From: Mycobacterium sp. MYCO198283
GTDB taxonomy: Bacteria > Actinomycetota > Actinomycetes > Mycobacteriales > Mycobacteriaceae
Length of the DNA: 64,000 nucleotides
Assembly (NCBI RefSeq): GCF_021213805.1
Contig: NZ_JAJQJI010000001.1
Coordinates: 186,001-250,000 of the forward strand
Direction: 5' to 3'
Shown here: in pieces, positions 8,801 to 16,517 of the stretch
Position numbering within the stretch: position 1 is the first letter of the stretch
How the letters are laid out: the number at the start of each line of letters is the position of its first letter
The notes under the pieces: model-generated
What the model was told of the DNA's origin: nothing
Database searches by the model: none
Seen by the model: the letters and a program-made list of their open reading frames with translations, nothing else
Made by a program: the position numbers and the translations under genes

Positions 8801-9218
8801 AGGCCTTGAGCCGGCGCAGCCCCACGTACTGCAGGTCGGCCATCACCAGCGTGTAGACGCCGCTGCCGAGGACCAGCGCCACGCCGGCGTCGGTGAGCGC
8901 GAACGGTCCGACGACCACGAGCGCGACGGCGCCCAGCGCGTAGAGCACGTTGGCCACCATCACCGCCGTGCCGGGCGCCGCGAGCCGGGCGCGGGTGGAG
9001 AGCGCGTAGACGACGGCGCCGTAGCCGACGAAGAACGCGCCGGACGCGTATTCGAAGGCGGTGCTGGTGCCGGAGTGCTCGGCGAGCCAGGGCGCGACCG
9101 CCAGCGCGGCGACCCCCGTCAGGCCGCTGATGACGGCGTCGGCGCGCAGCGCGAGGCGCAGGAAGCGGTCGCGGGTGGGGGTCGGCGTGGCGGTCGGGGT
9201 GGCATGGGCGGCGGTCAT
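8799..9218 (-). CDS. Small four-helix integral membrane protein, unknown function
   Basis: From ATG 9218 the protein has 139 residues. The start has a good ribosome site (AAAGGA seven bases upstream), which is why longer in-frame starts were rejected. A Thr/Pro-rich N-terminal tail of about 15 residues is followed by four hydrophobic segments (near 30-45, 60-75, 85-105 and 112-130) and a basic C-terminus. No catalytic motif or named family was recognised. It is divergent from another small four-helix membrane protein at 9480, and the 261-bp gap between them contains a clear palindromic operator, so the pair may share one regulator. It converges on coaA with the duplicated hairpins between. 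Confidence 0.7.
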   Translation of the reverse strand: MTAAHATPTATPTPTRDRFLRLALRADAVISGLTGVAALAVAPWLAEHSGTSTAFEYASGAFFVGYGAVVYALSTRARLAAPGTAVMVANVLYALGAVALVVVGPFALTDAGVALVLGSGVYTLVMADLQYVGLRRLKA

Positions 9219-9424
9219 GGTCGGTCCTTTCGTCGGGGATGGGCCGGGGCCGGCGGCGTAGCCTCCGACGACGCCGACCCCGGTACTTCCCGATGCTGTG
9301 TCGACGGGACTGCCAGCCACAGGCGCCGTGCTGCCAATCGCTGCCAAGCCCAGGTCAGCCGAGGGTGCAGCGGCGCCGGTTGGGCGGCCCGCATCGTCGA
9401 CCGGCGTAACCCCTCCCCCATTGC

Positions 9425-9447
9425 TACTACGGCGCGTAGTATCTACG
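9425..9447. promoter_or_regulatory. Palindromic operator overlapping a -10-like element
   Basis: TACTAC at 9425-9430 and GTAGTA at 9436-9441 form a perfect inverted repeat around a five-base spacer. It overlaps a second palindrome, CGTAG-TAT-CTACG, at 9435-9447. TAGTAT (9437-9442) would serve as a -10 box for the gene starting at 9480. The half-site resembles BlaI- and TetR/MarR-type operators as I remember them; the regulator is not in this window. Confidence 0.6.
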
Positions 9448-9479
9448 GCAGGCATTGCCGACACCAACGGAGGTGCGCC

Positions 9480-9911
9480 GTGAAGTGGTCTTTCGCCCAG
9501 ATCGGCCTGCTGGTCATCGCCGCCCTACACGTGCTGCAGGCGGTCATCGGATTCGTCGTCGAACCCAGCTTCGCCACCGGGCCGGACGCGCCGACAGCGC
9601 AGGTGCTCGGCATGGACTACAACGGCTGGCACGCCGTCGCCGGGCTCGCGCTGTTCGGTCCGGGACTGGTCTTCGCGATGCGCAAGGCCTGGTCGGTGCT
9701 GTACCTGCTCGCCGCAGCGGTGGCCGGGGCGCTGCCGGGTGTCTGGGCCCTCTTCTCCCACCAGGTCGCCTACGTCTTCACGTTTCCCCACAACATCACC
9801 GACGCGGCGGTGCATCTGGTGACGGCCGTGGTGATGGCGGCGGTGGCCGCGGTCCAGATCCGCCTCGACGGTGGTCTGCGGAACTCGCTCGCCGAGCTGC
9901 GGGCGCCCTGA
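9480..9911 (+). CDS. Small four-helix membrane protein, unknown function
   Basis: GTG 9480 is preceded by an excellent ribosome site (GGAGGT, about six bases upstream), giving 143 residues. Four hydrophobic stretches are seen (near 5-22, 42-58, 65-85 and 100-120). Charged or polar residues between them include an HNITD...H pattern ahead of the last helix, which recalls the DUF4383 type of small actinobacterial membrane protein, though I would not assign the family firmly. The operator and -10-like sequence at 9425-9447 lie 33-55 bases upstream of the start, so the gene is probably repressor-controlled. It converges on the large membrane protein at 9936. Confidence 0.7.
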   Translation: MKWSFAQIGLLVIAALHVLQAVIGFVVEPSFATGPDAPTAQVLGMDYNGWHAVAGLALFGPGLVFAMRKAWSVLYLLAAAVAGALPGVWALFSHQVAYVFTFPHNITDAAVHLVTAVVMAAVAAVQIRLDGGLRNSLAELRAP

Positions 9912-9935
9912 GCACTCGGCCCGTCGTTTCGGCGG

Positions 9936-11291
9936 TCAGTCGCGTGCGGCGACCAGATCGCTGCGCAGGTCGGCGGCGATCACCCGGGCCGCCGCGTTCT
10001 GCCAATTGTGGAGGGACCGCTGCGGCACCTCGGTGACGAACCACTGCCAGGCCTGCCGGGCGACCGGGTCGAGGCCGGCGGCCGTGGCGTTCTGCGCGTA
10101 CGCCCGCACGCCGGCGACGTACGGGAAGTAGAGCGCGTTGTAGTGGCGCCACTGCTCGGTGGTGCCGAAGTCGCCGCCGTCGCGCGGCTTGAGACCGGCG
10201 ATCTTCTCGCCGAGCAGCGCCCGCAGTTCGGTGGCGCGTGCGAGCGGCTGGTCGGGGGCGCCGCGGGCGGCGAGCCGGCGGTCGATCTCGGGCAGGGCGG
10301 TCAGCGGGCTGGCGATGAGCTTGGTGAGGTCGCCGTAGTGGCCGAGCGCGCGACGCGTGAGCCGCACGAAGGTCTCGTCGTCGACGGCGTCGAGCGGGTT
10401 GGTGGCCCGCAGCGGCAGCGCCGCCTCGGTGCGCCGCAGCGTCGCGCGGTCCTCGCGCAGGGCCGGCGAGCGCCGGAACGCCACCCGGTCGAGCGCGCCG
10501 GCCAGCGGATCGGCCAACACGTTGATGGTGATCGCGACGGCCAGGCTGGTGAACAGCAGCACCGTCAGCGCGGTGTCAGCGCCGTCGGTCAGCGCCATCA
10601 CCACGAGGATCTGGCCGCCGAACAGCGCCGCGACCACACCCGTCGCCACCACCGACCGCCGCATGTCCGCCCGCAGCGCCTGTCCCTCGTCGAACGCGTC
10701 CCACACGGCGACCGCGACCCCGAGCAGCAGCACGTCGAAGCCGGTCGACGCCAGCGCGAGCCCGCTGGGCAGCAGCCCGAGCGGGATGACCACGATCGCG
10801 TTGCCGAGCGCGAAGAACAGCGTGGCGATCACCACCATGCCGGTCACGGACCGCGGCCGCTGCGGACGCCGCAGCGCCCGGAGCGCGGCCGCGAGCGTCG
10901 CCACCGAGATCACGCCGCACAGCACCCCGTGCCCCGGGCGCAGCGGACCGGTGACGTCGCCGGCGAGCGTGGCGCCCGCCGCCGCGCCGGCCACCACCGC
11001 CGCCACGGCCGCCACCTCGGCGAGCCGGCCGCGCCAGTGCTCACCGGGCCGGGCCAGCTCCAGCAGCACCGCGAACCACGCCACGCCGGGTAGGGCCACC
11101 AGGTAGATCTCGACGCGCCCCAGCCCGTCGGGGCCGCCGGCCAGCCGCACGGCGTCCAGCGCCACCACGGCCGCGAACCCGACGAGCCCGACGGCCGCCC
11201 CCACCAGCACCGGCTTGCGGGGATCGCGGGCGGCCAGGTACAGGCCGAGCCACCAGCTCAGGGTGAACACGACGGCCGACAGCGCGGTCAT
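9936..11291 (-). CDS. Polytopic membrane protein with soluble C-terminal domain
   Basis: About 451 residues from ATG 11291 (an in-frame ATG at 11306 is also possible). The N-terminal ~290 residues contain eight or nine hydrophobic segments with short loops. The C-terminal ~160 residues are hydrophilic and mainly helical-looking, with no recognised motif (for example LRALLGEKIAGLKPR). This two-part layout resembles membrane sensor-type proteins but no kinase, cyclase or DNA-binding motif is present. It lies about 50 bp downstream of the prenyltransferase gene on the same strand and may be co-transcribed with it. Function unknown. Confidence 0.65.
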   Translation of the reverse strand: MTALSAVVFTLSWWLGLYLAARDPRKPVLVGAAVGLVGFAAVVALDAVRLAGGPDGLGRVEIYLVALPGVAWFAVLLELARPGEHWRGRLAEVAAVAAVVAGAAAGATLAGDVTGPLRPGHGVLCGVISVATLAAALRALRRPQRPRSVTGMVVIATLFFALGNAIVVIPLGLLPSGLALASTGFDVLLLGVAVAVWDAFDEGQALRADMRRSVVATGVVAALFGGQILVVMALTDGADTALTVLLFTSLAVAITINVLADPLAGALDRVAFRRSPALREDRATLRRTEAALPLRATNPLDAVDDETFVRLTRRALGHYGDLTKLIASPLTALPEIDRRLAARGAPDQPLARATELRALLGEKIAGLKPRDGGDFGTTEQWRHYNALYFPYVAGVRAYAQNATAAGLDPVARQAWQWFVTEVPQRSLHNWQNAAARVIAADLRSDLVAARD

Positions 11292-11342
11292 GTTCCGGTG
11301 CCGCATCGGCCGCGCCGATCAGACCCCACATCGGCGAGCCGA

Positions 11343-12137
11343 TCACGTTCCATAGCGACGGTGCCGGACGGAGTAGTCGCGCAGCGCCCGCAGGAAGTCG
11401 ACGCGCCGGAACGCCGGCCAGTACGCCTCGGTGAACCACATCTCCGAGTAGGCGCTCTGCCACAGCAGGAAGCCGGAGAGCCGCTGCTCGCCGGAGGTGC
11501 GGATGACGAGGTCGGGATCGGGCTGGCCGGAGGTGTAGAGGTTCTCGGAGATGCCGTCGGCGGTCACCGCGTCGATGAGCTGCTCGGGTGTGGCGCCGTT
11601 GGCGAGCGCCTTGGCCAAGAGCGCACGCACCGCGCCGACGATCTCCTGCCGGCCGCCGTAGCCGACGGCCACGTTGACGCAGAACGCGGCGTCGCTCGGC
11701 GTCGACTCGACGGCGTCGCGCAGCCGGCGGGCCGGCTCCTCGCCCAGGAGCTCCAGGTCGCCGACGGTGCGCACCCGCCACCGGTTGGCCGGCGCACAGA
11801 TCTCCTCGACGACGTCGGTGATGATCTCGATGAGCGCGGCCAGCTCGTCGCGGTCACGCTGCAGGTTCTCGGTGGACAGCAGGTAGACGGTCGCCAGCTC
11901 GATGCCGGCGTCGTCGCACCAGCGCAGCATCTCGGCGATCTTCGCCGCACCCATCCGGTAGCCGTAGCTGACGTCGGAGTGACCAGCTTCACGCGCCCAG
12001 CGCCGGTTGCCGTCGCACAGCACCGCGATGTGGCGCGGCAGCTCGGATTTCGACCTGGTCAGGTCCTGGCGGAGCCGCGCCTCGTACAGCCGGTACATCG
12101 GCTCCTTGAGGCGCGCGGGAATGAGCTCCACGAGCAC
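11343..12137 (-). CDS. Short-chain cis-prenyltransferase (Z-isoprenyl diphosphate synthase, Rv1086-like)
   Basis: The 264-residue protein carries the undecaprenyl-synthase-family signatures: [13 protein letters not shown] (residues 36-48, catalytic Asp42) near the N-terminus and [18 protein letters not shown] followed by SEMWF near the C-terminus. Enzymes of this family condense isopentenyl diphosphate onto an allylic primer with cis geometry. The M. tuberculosis homologue at this position, Rv1086, makes omega,E,Z-farnesyl diphosphate, the primer for decaprenyl phosphate used in arabinan and peptidoglycan synthesis. Product length cannot be read from sequence, so that specificity is inferred from synteny. 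It is divergent from the hemolysin III gene with about 53 bp between the starts. Confidence 0.9.
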   Translation of the reverse strand: MLVELIPARLKEPMYRLYEARLRQDLTRSKSELPRHIAVLCDGNRRWAREAGHSDVSYGYRMGAAKIAEMLRWCDDAGIELATVYLLSTENLQRDRDELAALIEIITDVVEEICAPANRWRVRTVGDLELLGEEPARRLRDAVESTPSDAAFCVNVAVGYGGRQEIVGAVRALLAKALANGATPEQLIDAVTADGISENLYTSGQPDPDLVIRTSGEQRLSGFLLWQSAYSEMWFTEAYWPAFRRVDFLRALRDYSVRHRRYGT

Positions 12138-12190
12138 TCAGACTACTGTCACGTTTCGGCGTTCCCGGGGTGGTTACTGGTGGAGGTGAC

Positions 12191-12949
12191 ATGACGACGC
12201 GCATCGAACAGACCGGCCCTGACCCGTCGCGCAAGTTCACGGCCTACGACGACGACTACGGCTCGGATTTCCCCGCCGGGTTGGCCGACGGGGTCGCCCA
12301 CGTCATCGGCAAACCACGGGCGCGCGGCTGGATCCACGTCTACTCCGCCGTGGTCGCGGTCTTCTGCGGCGCCACGCTGGTGTCGGTGTCGTGGGCGTTG
12401 CAATCCCGCAGCGCCGGCCTGGCCACGCTCGTCTACACGCTCACCATCGTCGCCATGTTCACCGTCAGCGCCGCCTACCACCGGATCAACTGGAAGTGCC
12501 GCGCGCCGGCGAAGTGGATGAAGCGCGCCGACCACTCGATGATCTTCCTGTTCATCGCCGGCAGCTACACGCCGTTCGCGGTGCTCGCGCTGCCGGAGTC
12601 CCAGGGCAAGGTGCTCTTGGGCATCGTCTGGTGCGGGGCGCTCGCCGGTGTGCTGCTGAAGATGTTCTGGCCGTCGGCGCCGGCGTGGGTGGGCGTGCCG
12701 CTCTACCTGCTGCTGGGCTGGGTGGCGGCGTGGTTCATCGGCCCGATCCTCGACGGCGCCGGCACCGCGGCGGTCGTGCTGCTGATCGTCGGCGGCGCGC
12801 TGTACAGCATCGGCGGCGTGCTCTACGCGCTGAAGTGGCCCAACCCGTGGCCGCAGACGTTCGGTCACCACGAGTTCTTCCACGCCTGCACCGCGGTCGC
12901 GGCGACCTGCCACTACATCGCGATGTGGTTCGCCGTCTTCGCGGGCTGA
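12191..12949 (+). CDS. Hemolysin III/PAQR-family membrane protein
   Basis: Starting at ATG 12191, which has GGAGG just upstream, the product has 252 residues with seven hydrophobic helices after a ~45-residue polar N-terminus. The family metal-site pattern is visible: [11 protein letters not shown] after helix 2, with an [17 protein letters not shown] segment, and a late [19 protein letters not shown] with the two late His positions. This matches the HlyIII/PAQR hydrolase-like superfamily and M. tuberculosis Rv1085c in position. The physiological role is unknown; the hemolysin name is historical. It ends just before a tandem pair of 32-bp repeats. Confidence 0.9.
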   Translation: MTTRIEQTGPDPSRKFTAYDDDYGSDFPAGLADGVAHVIGKPRARGWIHVYSAVVAVFCGATLVSVSWALQSRSAGLATLVYTLTIVAMFTVSAAYHRINWKCRAPAKWMKRADHSMIFLFIAGSYTPFAVLALPESQGKVLLGIVWCGALAGVLLKMFWPSAPAWVGVPLYLLLGWVAAWFIGPILDGAGTAAVVLLIVGGALYSIGGVLYALKWPNPWPQTFGHHEFFHACTAVAATCHYIAMWFAVFAG

Positions 12950-12960
12950 CGGGCGCTAGA

Positions 12961-13024
12961 GCTGCCTGGGCGAGCGGAGCGACGGGATCAAAGTTGCCTG
13001 GGCGAGCGGAGCGACGGGATCAGA
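12961..13024. repeat. Two tandem 32-bp repeats, each containing the 19-nt element
   Basis: Units 12961-12992 and 12993-13024 differ at only a few positions. Each contains GGGCGAGCGGAGCGACGGG (12968-12986 and 13000-13018). The second unit runs into the stop codon of the convergent ketosteroid isomerase gene (TGA at 13022-13020). Related copies lie inside genes at 6938 and 18295. Confidence 0.85.
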
Positions 13025-13391
13025 GCTGCGTGACGTTCTCCGGCGACCAGTAGGCCTTCATCGACGCGATCTGGCCGCGCTCGTCGAACACCATCACCTC
13101 GATGGGTTCGATCCGCATGCGGTGCTCGCCGGCGCCGACGGTGATGGCGAACAGGAACGCCGCCTCGTGGCCGCCGACCCGCAGCTCCAAGAGCTCGGTG
13201 GAGATCTCGGCGCCGGTGATGGCCTGGTAGAAGCCGGCGATCGCCTGCCGGCCGATGTGCACCTCGCCGCCGCCCACCGGATCTTCCAGCGTGGCGTCCT
13301 CGGCGTAGAGCGCCGCCACCTGCTCGGCGGTGCCGCCCGACACCACCTCCAGGTAGCGCGTGACGATGGCTGCGGGGTCGACGGCGGTCAT
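13020..13391 (-). CDS. Steroid delta-isomerase (ketosteroid isomerase-like, NTF2 fold)
   Basis: The 123-residue protein matches the Pseudomonas ketosteroid isomerase pattern closely. Tyr13 (TRYLEVV) aligns with the oxyanion Tyr16, Asp37 in ATLEDPVG with the base Asp40, Tyr29 and Tyr55 with Tyr32 and Tyr57, and the FDERG...AYWSPENV end with the enzyme's C-terminus. The family moves the steroid double bond from delta-5 to delta-4 during sterol catabolism. The oxyanion Asp103 position is Glu98 here (IEVM), a conservative but unusual change. Its neighbours are not obviously steroid genes, so a different small ligand is possible. Confidence 0.8.
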   Translation of the reverse strand: MTAVDPAAIVTRYLEVVSGGTAEQVAALYAEDATLEDPVGGGEVHIGRQAIAGFYQAITGAEISTELLELRVGGHEAAFLFAITVGAGEHRMRIEPIEVMVFDERGQIASMKAYWSPENVTQL

Positions 13392-13402
13392 GCGGAGAGA
13401 AC

Positions 13403-13696
13403 CTACACGGGCGGCTTGCCCGGCGGGGCGCCGTCGGGCGGAGTGGGGTCGACCTCCGGTTCGACGCCGACCGTGCCGTCGTCGACGGCCTGATCGGGTT
13501 CGGGGTGGTCGGGGTCGAACGTCTCGGGCAGCCGTTTGAGGTGCCGGTTCATCGACCAGACCAGCAGGAACGTCGCGATCAGCAGGACGACGACGATCAC
13601 CAGGCCGAAGGGGCTGGCCTTGCCGAAGTCCGGCCCGGTGTTGCGCGGCGCCTCATCGGCGAGCCACCTGACGAGCTCAGCGGTCACCGCCACCAT
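13403..13696 (-). CDS. Single-pass membrane protein, Rv1083-like
   Basis: A 97-residue protein with one hydrophobic helix (about residues 31-50, [17 protein letters not shown]), a basic stretch after it (NRHLKRL) and an acidic/Pro-rich C-terminal tail ending in PPGKPPV. The start overlaps the 3' end of mca by 20 bp on the same strand, so the two are translationally linked. M. tuberculosis has a small membrane protein of unknown function (Rv1083) right after mca. It may be an accessory of the mycothiol conjugate pathway or simply a co-transcribed gene; sequence alone does not decide. Confidence 0.8.
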   Translation of the reverse strand: MVAVTAELVRWLADEAPRNTGPDFGKASPFGLVIVVVLLIATFLLVWSMNRHLKRLPETFDPDHPEPDQAVDDGTVGVEPEVDPTPPDGAPPGKPPV

Positions 13697-14564
13697 CCTC
13701 GTCGGGGATCCCCGCGAACAGGTCCGTCTCGGGGAGGCTGACCGGCACCCGCGAGCGGGCCAGCTCGAACTCCTCGGTGGGCCACAGCCGCTGCTGCCAT
13801 TCGATGGGCGCCGCGAAGAAGAAGCTCTTCGGATCGATCTGGGTGGCGTGGGCGAGCAGCGCGTCGTCGCGCTGCTGGAAGTACTTGGCGCACTCGATCC
13901 GGGTGGTCACCCGCTTGGCGAAGATGTCGTGATCGGGATCCCACTTCTCCAGCCACTTCCCGAACGGCCCTTCCTGGCCGTGCTTCGCGAACTCGTCCTG
14001 CAGCAGCTGCATGCGCTGCCGCAGGAAGCCGTGGTTGTAGTACAGCTTGGAGACGGTCCACGGCTCGCCGGCGTCGGGGAAGCGGCGGTAGTCGCCGGCC
14101 GCCTCGTACGCCGCCACCGACACCTGGTGGCACCGGATGTGGTCCGGGTGCGGATAGCCGCCGGTCTCGTCGTAGGTGGTCATGACGTGCGGCCGGAACT
14201 CGCGCACCACCCGCACGAGCGCCTCGGTGGCCTCCTCCAGCGGAACGAGCGCGAAGCAGCCCTCCGGCAGCGGGGGCGGCGGGTCTCCCTCGGGCAGCCC
14301 GGAGTCGACGAAACCCAGCCACGTGTGTTCGACGCCGAGGATCTTGGCGGCCATGGCCATCTCCTCGCGCCGGATCTCGGGCATCCGTTCCTGCACGTCG
14401 GGCCGGTCCATGGCCGGGTTCAGGATGCTGCCGCGCTCACCGCCGGTCAGGGTCACCACCATGACGCGGTGCCCCTCGGCCGCGTAGCGGGCCGTGGTGG
14501 CGGCACCCTTGCTCGACTCGTCGTCGGGATGGGCGTGCACCGCCATCAACCGCAGTTCGCTCAC
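13677..14564 (-). CDS. mca: Mycothiol S-conjugate amidase
   Basis: Mca cleaves mycothiol S-conjugates of electrophiles to a mercapturic acid for export plus glucosaminyl-inositol, in the cytosol. The start chosen is GTG 14564, preceded by AAGGGA, giving 295 residues beginning [18 protein letters not shown]. That is very close to the M. tuberculosis enzyme. The zinc motif AHPDDE (His12, Asp15) and the downstream HPDH pair identify the LmbE/PIG-L family. The segments DSGLPEGD and [14 protein letters not shown] separate Mca from its paralogue MshB. The downstream membrane-protein gene overlaps its end. Divergent from the DUF4307 gene. Confidence 0.96.
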   Translation of the reverse strand: MSELRLMAVHAHPDDESSKGAATTARYAAEGHRVMVVTLTGGERGSILNPAMDRPDVQERMPEIRREEMAMAAKILGVEHTWLGFVDSGLPEGDPPPPLPEGCFALVPLEEATEALVRVVREFRPHVMTTYDETGGYPHPDHIRCHQVSVAAYEAAGDYRRFPDAGEPWTVSKLYYNHGFLRQRMQLLQDEFAKHGQEGPFGKWLEKWDPDHDIFAKRVTTRIECAKYFQQRDDALLAHATQIDPKSFFFAAPIEWQQRLWPTEEFELARSRVPVSLPETDLFAGIPDEDGGGDR

Positions 14565-14682
14565 GCGTTCCCTTATCGTCTGACTCGTTGTGTTCGACCT
14601 CGCACGCCGGCGGGCGACGTCGTTGCAGCTCCCAGTCTTCCATCCCCCGCCGGAATCGAAACGCCGAGGAAACGGAGCCCGC

Positions 14683-15105
14683 ATGGCAGAGCGGCCGACC
14701 GACCGCTACGGCGGCAGCCGGTGGAGCCGCCGCGCGCGACGCCGGTGGACGGTTGCGCTGTTCCTGCTCATTGTCGCCGTCGGGGTCGGCGTGGCGACGG
14801 TGGGCTACCAGCGCCTCGGCGCCAAGGAGATCGAGGGCGAACTCGCCGGCTACCGGCTGCTGGACAACCAGACGCTCGAGGTCACGATCACCGTGCACCG
14901 AAACGATCCCGCCCGCACCGGTGTCTGCATCGTGCGGGGCCGCAGCGCCGACGGCAGCGAGACGGGCCGCCGCGAGCTGCTGATACCGCCGTCCGACGCG
15001 TCATCGGTGCAGGTCACCGCGCAGGTGAAGACGAGCCGGCCGCCGGTGATGGGCGACGTCTACGGCTGCGGCTACGACGTGCCCGGCTATCTGCGCGCAC
15101 CCTGA
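14683..15105 (+). CDS. DUF4307-family membrane protein (Rv1081c-like)
   Basis: ATG 14683 (after GGAAACGGAG) gives 140 residues: a polar, basic N-terminus, one transmembrane helix near residues 25-45 ([18 protein letters not shown]), then a soluble extracytoplasmic domain of about 90 residues. That domain has two cysteines, in GVCIVRG and YGCGYDV, which could pair. Conserved mycobacterial family with no known function; in M. tuberculosis it also lies between mca and greA. An earlier in-frame ATG at 14590 would make an N-terminal extension without a ribosome site and was rejected. Confidence 0.85.
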   Translation: MAERPTDRYGGSRWSRRARRRWTVALFLLIVAVGVGVATVGYQRLGAKEIEGELAGYRLLDNQTLEVTITVHRNDPARTGVCIVRGRSADGSETGRRELLIPPSDASSVQVTAQVKTSRPPVMGDVYGCGYDVPGYLRAP

Positions 15106-15324
15106 CCGAGAATTCGCGAACCGCGAAAACCCGCCGGCCCGCGCAGGTGTCGGTGATAACATCGAATCGATGCACGGTTCCTGCTGGGGCCGTGTATTGC
15201 TGCATTAGCGCGCGAAATGACGCTGCGGCGGCGATACGCACGGGGGACGAGACGAGCCCAGCAGCCCATGAATTCACAGGCGAATGTCGCGAGACGACAT
15301 CCCACGATCGAAGGAGCCAGACTC

Positions 15325-15819
15325 ATGACCGACACCCAGGTGACCTGGTTGACGCAGGAGTCCCACGACCGCCTCAAGGCCGAACTCGACCAGCTGATCG
15401 CCAACCGGCCGATCATCGCCGCGGAGATCAACGACCGCCGTGAAGAGGGCGACCTGCGCGAGAACGGCGGCTACCACGCCGCCCGCGAGCAGCAGGGCCA
15501 GGAGGAGGCCCGCATCCGGCAGCTGCAGGAACTGCTGTCGACCGCCAAGGTGGGCGAGGCGCCCAAGCAGTCCGGCGTGGCGCTGCCCGGCTCGGTGGTG
15601 AAGGTGTACTACGACGGCGACGAATCCGACACCGAGACCTTCCTCATCGGCACCCGCGAGCAGGCCGTCAGCGACGGCAAGCTCGAGGTGTACTCCCCCG
15701 CGTCGCCGCTCGGCTCGGCGCTCATCGACGCCAAGGTGGGCGAGACCCGGGAGTACACGGTGCCCAGCGGCAAGACCGTCAAGGTGACGCTGGTCAGCGC
15801 CGAGCCCTACAGCGCCTGA
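15325..15819 (+). CDS. greA: Transcription elongation factor GreA
   Basis: GreA rescues backtracked RNA polymerase by stimulating transcript cleavage. ATG 15325 follows GAAGGAG and gives 164 residues, the M. tuberculosis length. The N-terminal coiled coil (about residues 10-75) carries the acidic tip in [18 protein letters not shown], whose Asp/Glu pair acts in the polymerase secondary channel. The C-terminal FKBP-like domain follows, with the [12 protein letters not shown] and [14 protein letters not shown] segments typical of the family. The 219-bp gap upstream must hold its promoter; a candidate -10 was not obvious. Confidence 0.97.
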   Translation: MTDTQVTWLTQESHDRLKAELDQLIANRPIIAAEINDRREEGDLRENGGYHAAREQQGQEEARIRQLQELLSTAKVGEAPKQSGVALPGSVVKVYYDGDESDTETFLIGTREQAVSDGKLEVYSPASPLGSALIDAKVGETREYTVPSGKTVKVTLVSAEPYSA

Positions 15820-15862
15820 CCCGCCGCCCGCGCCCGCGCGGCGGGCGCAATAGGGTCCCTGC

Positions 15863-16516
15863 ATGGCGCAGATCGCCGAAGAACTCCTGCTGCTGCTGCT
15901 CGACAACGCGGCCGCGCGACCGGCACTGGACCGGCACCGCCGCGAGCGGGTGCTGGCGGGCGCAGTGCTGCTCGACCTCGCTTACGCCTGCCGCATCCGG
16001 CCGGCGGCCGCCGACGAGCCCGAGGGCCGGCTCATCGCGCTGGTCGGCCCGGACCTCGACGACCCGGTGCTCGCCCCCGCGTGGCAGCTGGTGACCCGCC
16101 GCCCGCTGCGGCCCGACGCCGCGATCGCCAAGCTCAAGCGCCACACCGAGGAGCTGCTGCTGGCGCGGCTGGCGGCCACCGGCGAGATCACGCCGACGAA
16201 GGCCAAGCACGGCATCGCCATCGAGCGGTCCTGGCCCATCGCCGACCGCACCCGCGTCGACCGGGCGCGCGCCGAGGTGCTCGCGACCCTGTTCGACGGG
16301 CACGCCCCCACGCCGACGGCGGCGGGCGTCATCTCGCTGCTGCACGCGGTCGACGGGCTCGGCGCGCTGCTGAGCCTCAACGACCGCGGCTGGCGGTGGG
16401 TGCACGACCGCGCCAGCGAGATCGCCGGCGGCGACTGGGTCGGCTCCGACGCCGCGCCGCTGGCGGACATGAACCTGGCGATCACCGCGTCGGCGGTGCG
16501 CCCGGCGCTGGTCTGA
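15863..16516 (+). CDS. GPP34 (GOLPH3/VPS74-like) phosphoinositide-binding family protein
   Basis: The 217-residue protein starts MAQIAEELLLLLLDN, typical of actinobacterial GPP34-domain proteins. Further family features are AGAVLLDLAY, a Lys/Arg-rich helix near 95-100 (AKLKRHTEE), and a helical C-terminal half with PTPTAAGVISLLHAVDGL. In eukaryotes GOLPH3/Vps74 binds PI4P and retains Golgi glycosyltransferases; in actinobacteria the role is unknown, though phosphatidylinositol is abundant there. It lies 43 bp after greA and converges on metB with a single base between the stops. Short GC-rich inverted sequence at 15820-15849 may form a weak hairpin after greA. Confidence 0.8.
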   Translation: MAQIAEELLLLLLDNAAARPALDRHRRERVLAGAVLLDLAYACRIRPAAADEPEGRLIALVGPDLDDPVLAPAWQLVTRRPLRPDAAIAKLKRHTEELLLARLAATGEITPTKAKHGIAIERSWPIADRTRVDRARAEVLATLFDGHAPTPTAAGVISLLHAVDGLGALLSLNDRGWRWVHDRASEIAGGDWVGSDAAPLADMNLAITASAVRPALV

Positions 16517-16517
16517 A

